64,000 nt of DNA from Streptomyces sp. MJM8645 (GTDB lineage Bacteria > Actinomycetota > Actinomycetes > Streptomycetales > Streptomycetaceae): assembly GCF_001625365.1 (NCBI RefSeq), contig NZ_LJJF01000001.1:3607001-3671000 (forward strand), given 5' to 3'. Positions 26,533-35,656 of this stretch are shown piece after piece. Every line of letters begins with the position of its first letter. Position 1 is the first letter of the stretch. Both the position numbers and the translations under genes were made by a program. The notes beneath the pieces are model-generated. The model had not been told where the DNA came from. It saw nothing but the letters and a program-made list of their open reading frames with translations, and did not search any database.

Positions 26533-28347
26533 ATGGCATCTCGTGCACGTGTACGCGCCCCCGAGCTGGTCGGGGCAGGCGGTTGGCTGAACACCGGTGG
26601 CAAGGAGCTGACGCTCGCCGACTTCCGGGGCAAGATCACCATCCTGGACTTCTGGACGTTCTGCTGTGTCAACTGTCTGCACGTCCTGGACGAGCTGCGG
26701 GAGTTGGAGGAGAAGCACCGGGACACCGTGGTGATCGTCGGGGTGCACTCGCCGAAGTTCGTGCACGAGGCGGACCACCAGGCCGTGGTGGACGCGGTCG
26801 CCCGGTACGAGGTGCACCACCCGGTGCTGGACGACCCGGCGCTGGCGACGTGGAAGCAGTACGCCGTACGGGCCTGGCCGACGCTGGTGGTGATCGACCC
26901 GGAGGGGTACGTGGTCGCCCAGCACGCGGGTGAGGGCCACGCGCACGCGATCGCGCGGCTGGTGGAGGAGTTGGAGGCCGAGCACGCGGCGAAGGGCACG
27001 CTGCGCCGCGGCGACGGCCCGTACGTGGCGCCGGAGCCGACCGCGGGGGATCTCAAGTTCCCGGGCAAGGCGGTCCGGCTGCCCGGCGGGCACTTCCTGG
27101 TCGCCGACTCCGGCCACCACTCGCTGGTGGAGCTGGCCGAGGACGGCGAGACGGTGGTCCGCCGGATCGGCGACGGGCAGCGCGGTCTGGTGGACGGCAC
27201 CAGCCCCCGGTTCAGCGAGCCGCAGGGGCTGGCGCTGCTGCCGGAGGGCTCGGACTTCGACGTGATCGTGGCCGACACCGTCAACCACGCGCTGCGCGGG
27301 GTGCGGCTGGCGGACGGCTCCGTGGCCACGCTGGCGGGCACCGGCCGCCAGTGGTGGCAGGGTTCGGCGACCGAGGGCCCGGCCCGCGAGGTGGACCTCT
27401 CCTCGCCGTGGGACGTCGCCTGGTTCGACGGCCGGGTGTGGATCGCGATGGCCGGCGTGCACCAGCTGTGGGCGTACGACCCGGCCGCCGGCACGGTCGG
27501 CGTCGCGGCCGGCACCACCAACGAGGGCCTGGTGGACGGGCCCGTCGGCGAGGCCTGGTTCGCCCAGCCGTCCGGTCTGGCGGTCTCGGCGGACGGCGAG
27601 CGGCTGTGGGTGGCCGACTCGGAGACGTCCGCGATCCGGTGGGTTTCACGTGAAACCGGGGCGGTCCACACCGCCGTCGGCACCGGCCTCTTCGACTTCG
27701 GCCACCGGGACGGCGCGGCCGAGCAGGCGCTGCTCCAGCACCCGCTGGGCGTCACCGTGCTGCCGGACGGCTCGGTGGCGATCAGCGACACCTACAACCA
27801 CGCGCTGCGCCGCTTCGACCCGGCGAGCGGCGAGGTCACCACGCTGGCCACCGACCTGCGCGAGCCGTCCGGCGCGGTCCTGGTGGACGGGGACATCGTG
27901 GTGGTCGAGTCGGCCCGGCACCGGCTGACCAGGCTGCGGCTGCCGGAGGAGGCGGTGCGGGTCGAGTCGGTCGCGCACCGCACCCGGCGGGCGGCCACCG
28001 AGGTCGCGCCGGGCGCGTTCCGGCTGGACGTGGTGTTCTCGGCGCCGAGCGGCCAGAAGCTGGACGAGCGGTACGGCCCGTCCACCCGGCTGCTGGTCAG
28101 CGCGACCCCGCCCGAGCTGCTGGTCTCCGGCGCGGGCGCGGACAGCGACCTGTCGCGCGAGCTGGTCCTCTCCGAGGAGGTCGCCGAGGGCGTGCTGCAC
28201 GTCTCGGCGATGGCCGCGTCCTGCGACGACGATCCGGAGATCGAGTTCCCGGCCTGCCACGTGCACCAGCAGGACTGGGGCGTGCCGGTGAAGCTGGTCG
28301 CCGACGGCGCGCGCCGGCTGCCGCTGGTGCTCGCCGGCCTGGAGTAG
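26533..28347 (+). CDS. NHL-repeat, thioredoxin-fold protein
   Basis: 604 residues. Residues 1-150 are a TlpA/thioredoxin-like domain with CVNC in FWTFCCVNCLHVLDEL, and a cis-Pro region AWPTLVVIDPEG. A six-bladed NHL beta-propeller follows (repeats such as FLVADSGHHSLVELAEDGET, VIVADTVNHALRGV, VAISDTYNHALRRFD). The C-terminal 120 residues form a separate beta domain. Similar to NHLRC2-type proteins; a redox or scaffold role is inferred. No signal peptide. A parS site lies within the gene, and its first 122 bp are duplicated upstream. Confidence 0.9.
   Translation: MASRARVRAPELVGAGGWLNTGGKELTLADFRGKITILDFWTFCCVNCLHVLDELRELEEKHRDTVVIVGVHSPKFVHEADHQAVVDAVARYEVHHPVLDDPALATWKQYAVRAWPTLVVIDPEGYVVAQHAGEGHAHAIARLVEELEAEHAAKGTLRRGDGPYVAPEPTAGDLKFPGKAVRLPGGHFLVADSGHHSLVELAEDGETVVRRIGDGQRGLVDGTSPRFSEPQGLALLPEGSDFDVIVADTVNHALRGVRLADGSVATLAGTGRQWWQGSATEGPAREVDLSSPWDVAWFDGRVWIAMAGVHQLWAYDPAAGTVGVAAGTTNEGLVDGPVGEAWFAQPSGLAVSADGERLWVADSETSAIRWVSRETGAVHTAVGTGLFDFGHRDGAAEQALLQHPLGVTVLPDGSVAISDTYNHALRRFDPASGEVTTLATDLREPSGAVLVDGDIVVVESARHRLTRLRLPEEAVRVESVAHRTRRAATEVAPGAFRLDVVFSAPSGQKLDERYGPSTRLLVSATPPELLVSGAGADSDLSRELVLSEEVAEGVLHVSAMAASCDDDPEIEFPACHVHQQDWGVPVKLVADGARRLPLVLAGLE
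27643..27656. promoter_or_regulatory. parS site (ParB-binding) inside the NHL gene
   Basis: GTTTCACGTGAAAC is a perfect match to the 14-bp palindromic parS consensus used by ParB in Streptomyces and most bacteria. It is read in frame as V-S-R-E-T in the NHL protein. Such sites cluster around oriC. Confidence 0.9.
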
Positions 28348-28371
28348 CCCTGGAGTGGCCCGTCCAGTGCG

Positions 28372-28409
28372 GAAGGGGCCTGGCGGAGCGTACTCCGCCG
28401 GGCCCCTTC
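28372..28409. terminator. Bidirectional terminator between NHL gene and aminopeptidase
   Basis: A 17-bp stem GAAGGGGCCTGGCGGAG with one G/T pair and a CGTA loop, between converging genes. Confidence 0.88.
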
Positions 28410-28435
28410 GCCGTTGAGGGGGGATCAGCCCGGGA

Positions 28436-29746
28436 TCAGCCCTCCAGGAACGCCTTGATCGCACTGGCCAGCAGGTACGGGTCCTCGGCGCCGCACAGTT
28501 CGCGCGCCGAGTGCATGGACAGCGCCGCGATGCCGCAGTCCACCGTCTTGATGCCGAGGCGCGCCGCGGTGATCGGGCCGATGGTGGTGCCGCAGGGCAT
28601 CGCGTTGTTGGACACGAAGGACTGCCACGGCACGCCGGCCTTCTCGCAGGCGGCCGCGAACACCGCCCGGCCGACGCCGTCGGTCGCGTAGCGGTTGTTG
28701 ACGTTGACCTTGAGGATCGGCCCGCCGTTCGGCAGCGGGTGGTGGCCCGGCTCGTGCCGCTCGGCGTAGTTCGGGTGGACGGCGTGGCCCATGTCGGAGG
28801 AGAGGCAGATCGTCCCGGCGAGCGCCCGGGCGCGGTCCTCCGGGGTGCCGCCGCGCGCGTGGACGGTGCGGTCGAGGACGTTGCCGAGCAGCGGGCTCTG
28901 CGCGCCGGTATCCGACTCGCTGCCGGTCTCCTCGTGGTCGAAGGCGGCCAGCACCGGGATGTACGGCAGGTCGGCGGCGCCCTCGGCGGAGGCGACGGCG
29001 GCCAGCGCGGCGGTGGCGGCGTGGACGGACAGCAGGTTGTCCAGGCGCGGGCCGGCCAGCAGCTCGCGGTCGCGGCCCAGGTAGGCAGCCGGCTGGACGT
29101 CGTGCGTCATCAGGTCCCAGCCCGCCACGTCGGCGGCGTCCACGCCGGCGCGCTCGGCGACGTAGGAGATCAGCGAGCCCTCGTCGACCGGGCCGAGGCC
29201 CCAGATCGGGGTGAGGTGGCGCTGCTTGTCGAGCTTCATGCCGTCGTTGACCTGGCGGTCCAGGTGGATCGCGAGCTGCGGCACCCGCAGCAGCGGCTCG
29301 TCCAGCTGGACGAGCCGCGAGCTGCCGTCCTTCAGCGCGAGGCGGCCGGAGAGCCCGAGGTCACGGTCCAGCCAGGTGTTCAGCGGGACGCCGCCGTAGA
29401 TCTCCACGGCGACCTGGCGCCAGCCGGCCGAGCCGGTGTCCGGCACCGGCTTGACCCGCAGGTTCGGCGAGTCGGTGTGGGTACCGACCACCCGGAACGG
29501 GGTCTCGGGGCGGGCGCTCTCCGGCAGGTACCAGGCGATCAGGGCGCCGCCCCGGATCAGGTAACGGCCGCCGGCGGCGCCGTCCCAGACGTCGGTCTCG
29601 GCGACCTGCCGGAAGCCTGCCTTCTCCAGCCGCTCGGCGGCGCTCGCGACCGCGTGGTACGGGGACGGCGAGGTGCCGAGGAACGCGATCAGATCGTCGC
29701 TGTGCGTCCGGTCGAAGAATGCCTGGCGGGCGGCGGCGGTCGACAT
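28436..29746 (-). CDS. M18-family aspartyl aminopeptidase
   Basis: 436 residues. The zinc ligands and catalytic residues of family M18 are in GTHTDSPNLRVKP, RLDNLLSVHA, FDHEETGSESDTGAQSP and AHSVHP-like MGHAVHPNYAERHEP, with a C-terminal SMHSARE. It releases N-terminal acidic residues from peptides in the cytoplasm. ATG at 29746 has AGGAG 5 nt upstream. It stands alone; upstream is a repeat-rich spacer. Confidence 0.94.
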   Translation of the reverse strand: MSTAAARQAFFDRTHSDDLIAFLGTSPSPYHAVASAAERLEKAGFRQVAETDVWDGAAGGRYLIRGGALIAWYLPESARPETPFRVVGTHTDSPNLRVKPVPDTGSAGWRQVAVEIYGGVPLNTWLDRDLGLSGRLALKDGSSRLVQLDEPLLRVPQLAIHLDRQVNDGMKLDKQRHLTPIWGLGPVDEGSLISYVAERAGVDAADVAGWDLMTHDVQPAAYLGRDRELLAGPRLDNLLSVHAATAALAAVASAEGAADLPYIPVLAAFDHEETGSESDTGAQSPLLGNVLDRTVHARGGTPEDRARALAGTICLSSDMGHAVHPNYAERHEPGHHPLPNGGPILKVNVNNRYATDGVGRAVFAAACEKAGVPWQSFVSNNAMPCGTTIGPITAARLGIKTVDCGIAALSMHSARELCGAEDPYLLASAIKAFLEG

Positions 29747-30067
29747 ACTGCTCCTGAGTCGAGGGAGGGCTGAAGCCGGATGGGGAGTCGGCTTCGCACC
29801 TTGAGCATATGCCCGTACACGGACAGGGAATTCGGAACCTCCCAACGGATGCAGAACGAGGACACAACCGTGAAGTGACGCCGTGCCGAACTCCGTACAC
29901 CCAGAGATCCGCCCCGGTCGCGGACGGTCATCGCCATGCCCGAGACCGTGCCGCCGGCCCCGTGCAACAGGTGCGAAACGGGCGAACTCGGCGACGGGTG
30001 CGGGGCGGCGAACGGGCGGCGCGCGGGACCACGAACGGACAGCGTGCGGGGCGGCGAACGGGCAGCA
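29747..30067. other. Gene-free spacer with a GC-rich direct repeat
   Basis: No supported gene. A 20-bp sequence (GTGCGGGGCGGCGAACGGGC) occurs at 29998-30017 and again at 30044-30063, followed at once by the next terminator. Confidence 0.6.
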
Positions 30068-30105
30068 ACGTCGAAGGGCCCGGCGGGAGCCGGGCCCTTC
30101 GACGT
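30068..30105 (-). terminator. Terminator after acyl-CoA dehydrogenase
   Basis: A perfect 17-bp stem ACGTCGAAGGGCCCGGC with a GGGA loop, about 90 bp after the stop codon on the minus strand. Confidence 0.85.
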
Positions 30106-30193
30106 GAGGGTGGTGTCAGGCGGTCGGAGAGGTGTCACGCCCCTCGCGGCGCCCTTGGGGGCGCGGCGGCGGGTGACGGGTGGGGCGAGGGCC

Positions 30194-32023
30194 TCAGAAG
30201 GCCTCCTCCGCCAGGTCCATGATCTCGTTGTCGATGCCCTCGGCGATCAGCCGCTGCGGGGCGACGGTCGGCAGGACGTTCTTGGCGAAGAAGCGGGCCG
30301 CCGCGACCTTGCCCTGGTAGAACGGGACGTCCTTCTCCGAGGCGCCGGCCTCCAGCTTGGCCAGGGCCACCGCGGCCTGACGCAGCAGCAGCCAGCCGAC
30401 GACGACGTCGCCGGAGACGAGCAGCAGGCGGGTGGTGTTGAGGCCCACCTTGTACATGTTCTTGACGTCCTGCTCGACCGAGGTGAGGTCGGCCAGCAGC
30501 TTGCCCACGATGGCGTCCAGGTCGCCGACGGCCTTGGCGAGCAGCTCGCGCTCGGCGGCCAGGGCGTCGCCGCCCTCGGCCGCGCCGAGGAACTTCTGGA
30601 TCTGCTCGGACAGCGCGGTGAGCGCCTGGCCGCCGTCCTTGACGATCTTGCGGAAGAAGAAGTCCTGGCCCTGGATCGCGGTGGTGCCCTCGTAGAGGGT
30701 GTCGATCTTGGCGTCCCGGATGTACTGCTCGATCGGGTACTCCTGCAGGTAGCCGGAGCCACCGAAGGTCTGCAGGGACTGGGCGAGCTGCTCGTAGGAC
30801 TTCTCGGAGCCGTAGCCCTTGACGATCGGCAGCAGCAGGTCGTTGAGGCGCTCGGCGGCCTCGTCGCGCTCGCCGCGCAGGCCGGCGGCCACCATGTCGT
30901 CCTGGACGGACGCGGTGAACAGGACCAGCGCGCGCATGCCCTCGGCGTAGGCCTTCTGGGTGAGCAGCGAGCGGCGCACGTCCGGGTGGTGGGTGATGGT
31001 GACGCGCGGGGCGGTCTTGTCCAGGAACTGCGAGATGTCGGCGCCCTGCACGCGCTCCTTGGCGTACTCCAGGGCGTTCAGGTAGCCGGTGGAGAGGGTG
31101 GCGATGGCCTTCGTGCCGACCATCATCCGGGCGAACTCGATGATCTTGAACATCTGGCGGATGCCGTCGACCTTCTCGCCGAGCAGCCAGCCCTTGGCCG
31201 GGTGCTTGGCGCCGAAGGTCATCTCGCAGGTGTTCGAGGCCTTGAGGCCCATCTTGTGCTCGACGTTGGTGGCGTAGGCGCCGTTGCGCTCGCCCAGCTC
31301 GCCGGTCTCCCAGTCGAAGTCGAACTTGGGGACGATGTACAGGCCCAGGCCCTTGGTGCCGGGCTTGCCGCCCTCCGGGCGGGCCAGCACCAGGTGGATG
31401 ATGTTCTCGGACATGTCGTGCTCGCCCGAGGTGATGAAGCGCTTCACACCCTCGATGTGCCAGGAGCCGTCCTCCTGCTTGATCGCCTTGGTGCGGCCGG
31501 CGCCCACGTCCGAGCCCGCGTCGGGCTCGGTGAGGACCATGGTGGCGCCCCAGAGGCGGTCGGTCATCCGCTGGGCGACCTTCTTCTGCTCCTCGGTGCC
31601 CTCGTCGTGGACGACGCCGGCGAAGGCGGGGCCGGAGGAGTACATCCAGATGGCCGGGTTGGAGCCCAGGACCTGCTCGGCGTAGGCCCAGATCAGGGAG
31701 GACGGGGTGACCTGGCCGCCGATCGCCTCCGGGATGCCCAGACGCCACCACTCGGCGTCCATGTAGGTCTGGTAGCTCTTCTTGAAGGTGGCCGGGACCG
31801 GCGCGGTGTTGGTCTCGGGGTCGAAGACCGGCGGGTTGCGGTCGCTGTCGACGAAGGACGCGGCGAGGTCGTTCTCGGCGAGGCGCGAGATCTCGCTCAG
31901 GATGTTCTTCGCGGTCTCGACGTCCATGTCCGCGAACGGTCCGGAGCCGTAGACCTGCTCGCGACCGAACACCTCGAAGAGGTTGAACTCCACGTCCCGC
32001 AGGTTGGACTTGTAGTGACCCAT
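30194..32023 (-). CDS. Acyl-CoA dehydrogenase
   Basis: 609 residues, the long type of FAD acyl-CoA dehydrogenase with an extra C-terminal helical domain. FAD and substrate motifs: [53 protein letters not shown]; the catalytic Glu is in [15 protein letters not shown]. It carries out the first step of fatty-acid beta-oxidation, passing electrons to ETF. ATG at 32023 ([20 protein letters not shown]). Monocistronic. Confidence 0.94.
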   Translation of the reverse strand: MGHYKSNLRDVEFNLFEVFGREQVYGSGPFADMDVETAKNILSEISRLAENDLAASFVDSDRNPPVFDPETNTAPVPATFKKSYQTYMDAEWWRLGIPEAIGGQVTPSSLIWAYAEQVLGSNPAIWMYSSGPAFAGVVHDEGTEEQKKVAQRMTDRLWGATMVLTEPDAGSDVGAGRTKAIKQEDGSWHIEGVKRFITSGEHDMSENIIHLVLARPEGGKPGTKGLGLYIVPKFDFDWETGELGERNGAYATNVEHKMGLKASNTCEMTFGAKHPAKGWLLGEKVDGIRQMFKIIEFARMMVGTKAIATLSTGYLNALEYAKERVQGADISQFLDKTAPRVTITHHPDVRRSLLTQKAYAEGMRALVLFTASVQDDMVAAGLRGERDEAAERLNDLLLPIVKGYGSEKSYEQLAQSLQTFGGSGYLQEYPIEQYIRDAKIDTLYEGTTAIQGQDFFFRKIVKDGGQALTALSEQIQKFLGAAEGGDALAAERELLAKAVGDLDAIVGKLLADLTSVEQDVKNMYKVGLNTTRLLLVSGDVVVGWLLLRQAAVALAKLEAGASEKDVPFYQGKVAAARFFAKNVLPTVAPQRLIAEGIDNEIMDLAEEAF

Positions 32024-32237
32024 GGCCGTTTTCTCCGGTTCGTCGCTTCCGGGAGACCGCCGCGTTCGGGCGCCCCGTACCCACCAGTACGCATCATGAT
32101 GCTACCCAGCGGTAACTTGGGCAAGCCCCTGGCGATGAATCCGCTATGAACGTGGTCACGTCCCACAAGGCGGGACGACCAGTCCTTGTCAGGATCGACG
32201 CCCGCACGGGCGGGTGCGCTCCCGATAGCCTGTCCGT

Positions 32238-32741
32238 GTGTACGGATATGACCAGAACGCATACCCGGGCGACCCCTACCAGCAGCAGGCGGGTCCGCAG
32301 CCGGGCATGAACGGCATGCCCGGCCCCGACGCCTACGGCGCGCAGTCGCAGGCGTCCCAGCAGTCCCTCTACCCCGAACCCTCCCCGCCGTCGCTGGCGG
32401 ACGCCGTCCGGGCGTTCACCACGGGCTCGATGGCGGTCGAGGACTTCCAGGCCATCTTCATCACCTCGAAGGTGCACTGCCCTCGCGGCGAGCGGCCCGG
32501 CTTCCTGGCGCTGCACAACACGCCGACGCCGGTGATCCCGATGTTCAGCTCGCTGAAGGAGCTGCGCCGCTACGCCGGCAAGGACTCCAAGCACTTCACC
32601 GTCACCGGCGCCGAGGTCCTGGACCTGCTGCCGACCGGCTACGGCTTCGCGCTGGACATGGAGGGCGAGCACCGGATGGTGTTCGACGCCAAGGCGGTCG
32701 AGCAGATGGTCGACTTCACCATGCGCCGCATGTACGGCTGA
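32238..32741 (+). CDS. SseB-family protein
   Basis: 167 residues. The N-terminal 45 residues are a Gln/Gly/Pro-rich linker (MYGYDQNAYPGDPYQQQAG); the SseB N-terminal domain follows (LADAVRAFTTGSMAVEDFQA, RPGFLALHNTPTPVIPMFSS). Function unknown in actinobacteria. GTG at 32238; a TAGCCT hexamer at 32226-32231 lies 6 bp before it, so the mRNA may be leaderless. Confidence 0.85.
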   Translation: MYGYDQNAYPGDPYQQQAGPQPGMNGMPGPDAYGAQSQASQQSLYPEPSPPSLADAVRAFTTGSMAVEDFQAIFITSKVHCPRGERPGFLALHNTPTPVIPMFSSLKELRRYAGKDSKHFTVTGAEVLDLLPTGYGFALDMEGEHRMVFDAKAVEQMVDFTMRRMYG

Positions 32742-32784
32742 CCCATCCTGGAGGAGGAGCCCCGCGCTCCTTCGTCACCATATG

Positions 32785-32821
32785 GTTCAACTTTCAACTT
32801 GCTTGTTGTTGAGAATTGAAC
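32785..32821. promoter_or_regulatory. AT-rich operator upstream of pirin
   Basis: GTTCAA (32785-32790) and TTGAAC (32816-32821) form an inverted repeat; inside, TTCAACTT and TTGTTGAG give a second set of related half-sites. It overlaps the promoter, so a repressor (MarR- or HxlR-like sites look similar) is likely. Confidence 0.55.
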
Positions 32822-32827
32822 TAACCT
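32799..32827 (+). promoter_or_regulatory. Promoter of the pirin gene
   Basis: TTGCTT (32799-32804), a 17-bp spacer and TAACCT (32822-32827), about 40 bp before the start codon. Confidence 0.6.
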
Positions 32828-32867
32828 CGTGGACGTAGGCCAGAGGAACCCCCCGAAGGAGGCCGAC

Positions 32868-33818
32868 ATGCCCGCCGTGACCGTCGACAACCCGCTGACC
32901 CTGCCGCGCGTCGCCACCCCCGACCCCGCCGCCACCAGCGCCCGGCCGGTCCTCACCATCGCGACCGCACCCGAGGGCTTCGAAGGCGAGGGCTTCCCCG
33001 TCCGCCGCGCCTTCGCCAAGATCAACACCAAGCACCTCGACCCGTTCATCATGATGGACCAGATGGGCGAGGTGGAGTACGCCGCCGGCGAGCCCAAGGG
33101 CACGCCCTGGCACCCGCACCGCGGCTTCGAGACGGTCACCTACCTGATCGACGGCGAGTTCATCCACAAGGACTCGCACGGCGGCGGCGGCCACCTCGGC
33201 GGCGGCGACACCCAGTGGATGACGGCCGGCTCGGGCATCCTGCACATCGAGACGCCGCCGGAGTCGCTGGTGGCCACCGGCGGCCTGTTCCACGGCATCC
33301 AGCTGTGGGTCAACCTCCCGGCCTCCGACAAGATGGCCGCCCCGCGCTACCAGGACATCCACGGCGGCCACGTCAAGCTGCTCTCCACCCCGGACGGCGG
33401 CGCGATCCTGCGGCTCATCGCGGGCGAGCTGGACGGCCACCGGGGCCCGGGCGTCACCCACACCCCGATAACCCTGCTGCACGCCAGCATCACCCCGGGC
33501 GCGCAGGTCACCCTGCCGTGGCGGCCGGACTTCAACGCGCTCGCCTACGTCCTCAACGGCGACGGCACCGTCGGCGCCGAGGGCCGCCCGATCCACACCG
33601 GGCAGGCGGCCGTGTTCGGCGAGGGCGACACCATCACCATCACCGCCGACACCAAGCAGGACTCCCGCCACCCCAACCTGGACGTGATCCTGCTCGGCGG
33701 GCAGCCGATCCGCGAACCGGTCGCCTGGTACGGGCCGTTCGTGATGAACAGCCACCGCGAACTGGAGCAGGCCATGCGGGACTTCCAGTCCGGCCGGTTC
33801 GGCCACCCGATCGACTGA
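32868..33818 (+). CDS. Pirin-family protein
   Basis: 316 residues, bicupin. Metal ligands are in PWHPHRGFETVTYLIDGEF and in the second His/Glu set (GSGILHIETPPESL). Pirins act as quercetinases or redox-sensing iron proteins. ATG at 32868 has GAAGGAGG 6 nt upstream. An AT-rich operator overlaps the promoter, so expression is probably induced. It converges with a PP2C-like gene and its terminator hairpin reaches into that gene. Confidence 0.93.
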   Translation: MPAVTVDNPLTLPRVATPDPAATSARPVLTIATAPEGFEGEGFPVRRAFAKINTKHLDPFIMMDQMGEVEYAAGEPKGTPWHPHRGFETVTYLIDGEFIHKDSHGGGGHLGGGDTQWMTAGSGILHIETPPESLVATGGLFHGIQLWVNLPASDKMAAPRYQDIHGGHVKLLSTPDGGAILRLIAGELDGHRGPGVTHTPITLLHASITPGAQVTLPWRPDFNALAYVLNGDGTVGAEGRPIHTGQAAVFGEGDTITITADTKQDSRHPNLDVILLGGQPIREPVAWYGPFVMNSHRELEQAMRDFQSGRFGHPID

Positions 33819-33834
33819 CGGCACCACCCCCGGC

Positions 33835-33888
33835 GACGCCTCGGCCGTCCTCCGCGCGCTACAGGAGCGCGTAGACGGCCGAGGCGTC
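33835..33888. terminator. Large hairpin overlapping the 3' end of the PP2C-like gene
   Basis: GACGCCTCGGCCGTC (33835-33849) pairs perfectly with GACGGCCGAGGCGTC (33874-33888). The right arm encodes the last codons of the minus-strand gene. Serves as terminator for pirin and probably for its neighbour. Confidence 0.75.
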
Positions 33889-34680
33889 GTCGTGCGCCTT
33901 GCCGCGCGGCCAGCGCTCGCAGGCGGCGTCCGCCCGCTCGACCTCGCGGACCTGCGCGATCAGTTCACCCGGACCGGACTCGGCGAGCAGCCGCAGCGCG
34001 TCCGCCCAACTCCCCAGCCCGAAGCGCTCGGTGAAGCGCGAGGCGCCGTCGGTGAGCGCGGCCAGCGCGTGCAGCCGCTCCAGCCGGACGAAGCCGGTCT
34101 CGGCGTGCCCGGCCGCCTTCGGGCTGGCCGCGGCGATCCACGGACCGTTGCCCCGGTTGCGGGCGGACCGGACGGCCAGCGCGTACTCCAGGTGCAGCGC
34201 GGCCCGCTCGGCCGAGCCGGGGACGGTCGCCCAGACCTGCCGGCGCAGTTCCTCCCCGCCGGGGAAGCGCTGGTTGTCCCCGATCACCTTCGGCGGGCCG
34301 TCTTTGTACTCCAGCACCAGCAGCGAGTCGCCGAGCACCAGGTACTCCAGCGACTCGCCGTGCCGGCGGGCAGCCACCACCATCGCCGCGGGGGTGTTGG
34401 GGTGGCCCAGGTCGCAGCGGCCGCCGTGCAGCGCGGCCGTCTCCACGATGGCGTCGGCCAGGCATTCGGCGATCGAGCGGTCCACCCGGTCGGTGAGCCG
34501 GGCGAGCAGGTGCACGCCCAACCGGCGGACGTACCAGGCGGTTCCGTGCCGGCACCCGGACTCCAGGCCGGTCGGCGAACTCGCACCGTCCAGCAGTACC
34601 AGCGCCTCCGGCGAGGCCGCCGCGAAGTCCTCGCTCTCGCGGTCCGGCCGCCGTGCTTCCCCTGCGAGCTGTAGCTGCAT
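33859..34680 (-). CDS. PP2C-like protein phosphatase
   Basis: 273 residues with PPM/PP2C-type features: LVLLDGASSP near residue 30 (first metal Asp), LVLGDSLLVLE (GD metal site), ALTDGASRF, and HDDASAVYALL at the C-terminus (DD metal site). It is likely a Ser/Thr phosphatase of the integrated 2C type. ATG at 34680. Not linked to a kinase gene here. Confidence 0.8.
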   Translation of the reverse strand: MQLQLAGEARRPDRESEDFAAASPEALVLLDGASSPTGLESGCRHGTAWYVRRLGVHLLARLTDRVDRSIAECLADAIVETAALHGGRCDLGHPNTPAAMVVAARRHGESLEYLVLGDSLLVLEYKDGPPKVIGDNQRFPGGEELRRQVWATVPGSAERAALHLEYALAVRSARNRGNGPWIAAASPKAAGHAETGFVRLERLHALAALTDGASRFTERFGLGSWADALRLLAESGPGELIAQVREVERADAACERWPRGKAHDDASAVYALL

Positions 34681-34883
34681 CCCGACAGTGTGGCCGCCGC
34701 CCCCGGCCCGCGCCCAGACCCCTGCGCCGGTGTGGCGCGGGCCGGTCGCCGCCGCCCGGTGGCAGCCGGGGCAATCCGGTCATACCGTCGAATAACGACC
34801 GGACAATTCGGCCAATCAGGGCCTGTCAGGTTTGGGATCACCTTCGGGTGTCCGGGCGGCCCGGGACTGACGAGGAGCAGGAG

Positions 34884-35003
34884 ATGTTCTGGGAGTTCAT
34901 CGTGCTAGTGGCCGCCTCGACCGGCTTTCCGACCGCCGCGCTGCTCTTCCTGATCGGCGGGCCGCGCTTCCCCGACGAACAGCGCGGCGGCCGGCACGCC
35001 TAG
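34884..35003 (+). CDS. Small hydrophobic protein
   Basis: 39 residues from an ATG at 34884 with AGGAG upstream: one hydrophobic segment (FWEFIVLVAAS, then AALLFLIGG) and a charged tail (RFPDEQRGGRHA). No family recognised. It could be a single-span membrane protein; short length limits confidence. Confidence 0.45.
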   Translation: MFWEFIVLVAASTGFPTAALLFLIGGPRFPDEQRGGRHA

Positions 35004-35035
35004 CTCTCCGAACCGGGCTATCCGGGCCCGCGTTC

Positions 35036-35656
35036 CTAGGCCTTCCAGGCCGGGTCCCGCCCGAGCAGGGCCAGCGCGCGGTCGAACCGGCCGCCCGCCG
35101 TACCCGCTTCGAGGCGCGGTGCGAACGCCTTGCCCGGCACCCGGTTCTCCGGTGCGGCCGGGACGGCCTCGGCGACCGCCAGCAGGGTCGCCGCCAGCTC
35201 CTCGTCGCCGTCCACGACGGCGGTGAACGGGGCCTGGACACCGAGCGCGGCCGCGACGTCCCAGCCGTGCACCAGGGTGTCGAGCAGGTGGAAGCCGACC
35301 GCGTGCGCCAGCGGGAAGGGGCCGCCGTGCTGGATCTCCGGCAGCCAGACGTCGCGCCCGGCCGCCGCGGCCTCGCGGAACGCCGCAGTGAGCTCGGCGC
35401 CCGTGCGGCGGAAGGCGCCCGCCGGGTCGTCGCCGACCGGGGCGTCGGCCCAGAGCGCGAGGTCGGGCCCGGCGCCGCGGGCGGCCGCGGCGAAGCCCTG
35501 GTGCTGGCCGACGATGTGCCCCATCAGCCGGCTCAGCGTCCAGCCCGCGCACGGGCTCGGCAGCTCCAGCTGGTCGGGCCGCAGGCCGTCCACCACTTCG
35601 GCGGCCAACTCCAGCGATCGGGCGTGCAGTTCGACGAGTTCTCCGGCACGGCTCAT
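35036..35656 (-). CDS. TIGR03086-type (DinB/maleylpyruvate isomerase-like) metal-binding protein
   Basis: 206 residues. Features of the mycothiol-dependent isomerase N-terminal fold: LPSPCAGWTLSRLMGHIVGQHQGF, and the metal-site segment HLLDTLVHGWDVAAALG. It may bind a divalent metal and use mycothiol; the substrate is unknown. The start codon overlaps the stop of the upstream alpha/beta hydrolase gene (ATGA), so the two are coupled. Confidence 0.87.
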   Translation of the reverse strand: MSRAGELVELHARSLELAAEVVDGLRPDQLELPSPCAGWTLSRLMGHIVGQHQGFAAAARGAGPDLALWADAPVGDDPAGAFRRTGAELTAAFREAAAAGRDVWLPEIQHGGPFPLAHAVGFHLLDTLVHGWDVAAALGVQAPFTAVVDGDEELAATLLAVAEAVPAAPENRVPGKAFAPRLEAGTAGGRFDRALALLGRDPAWKA

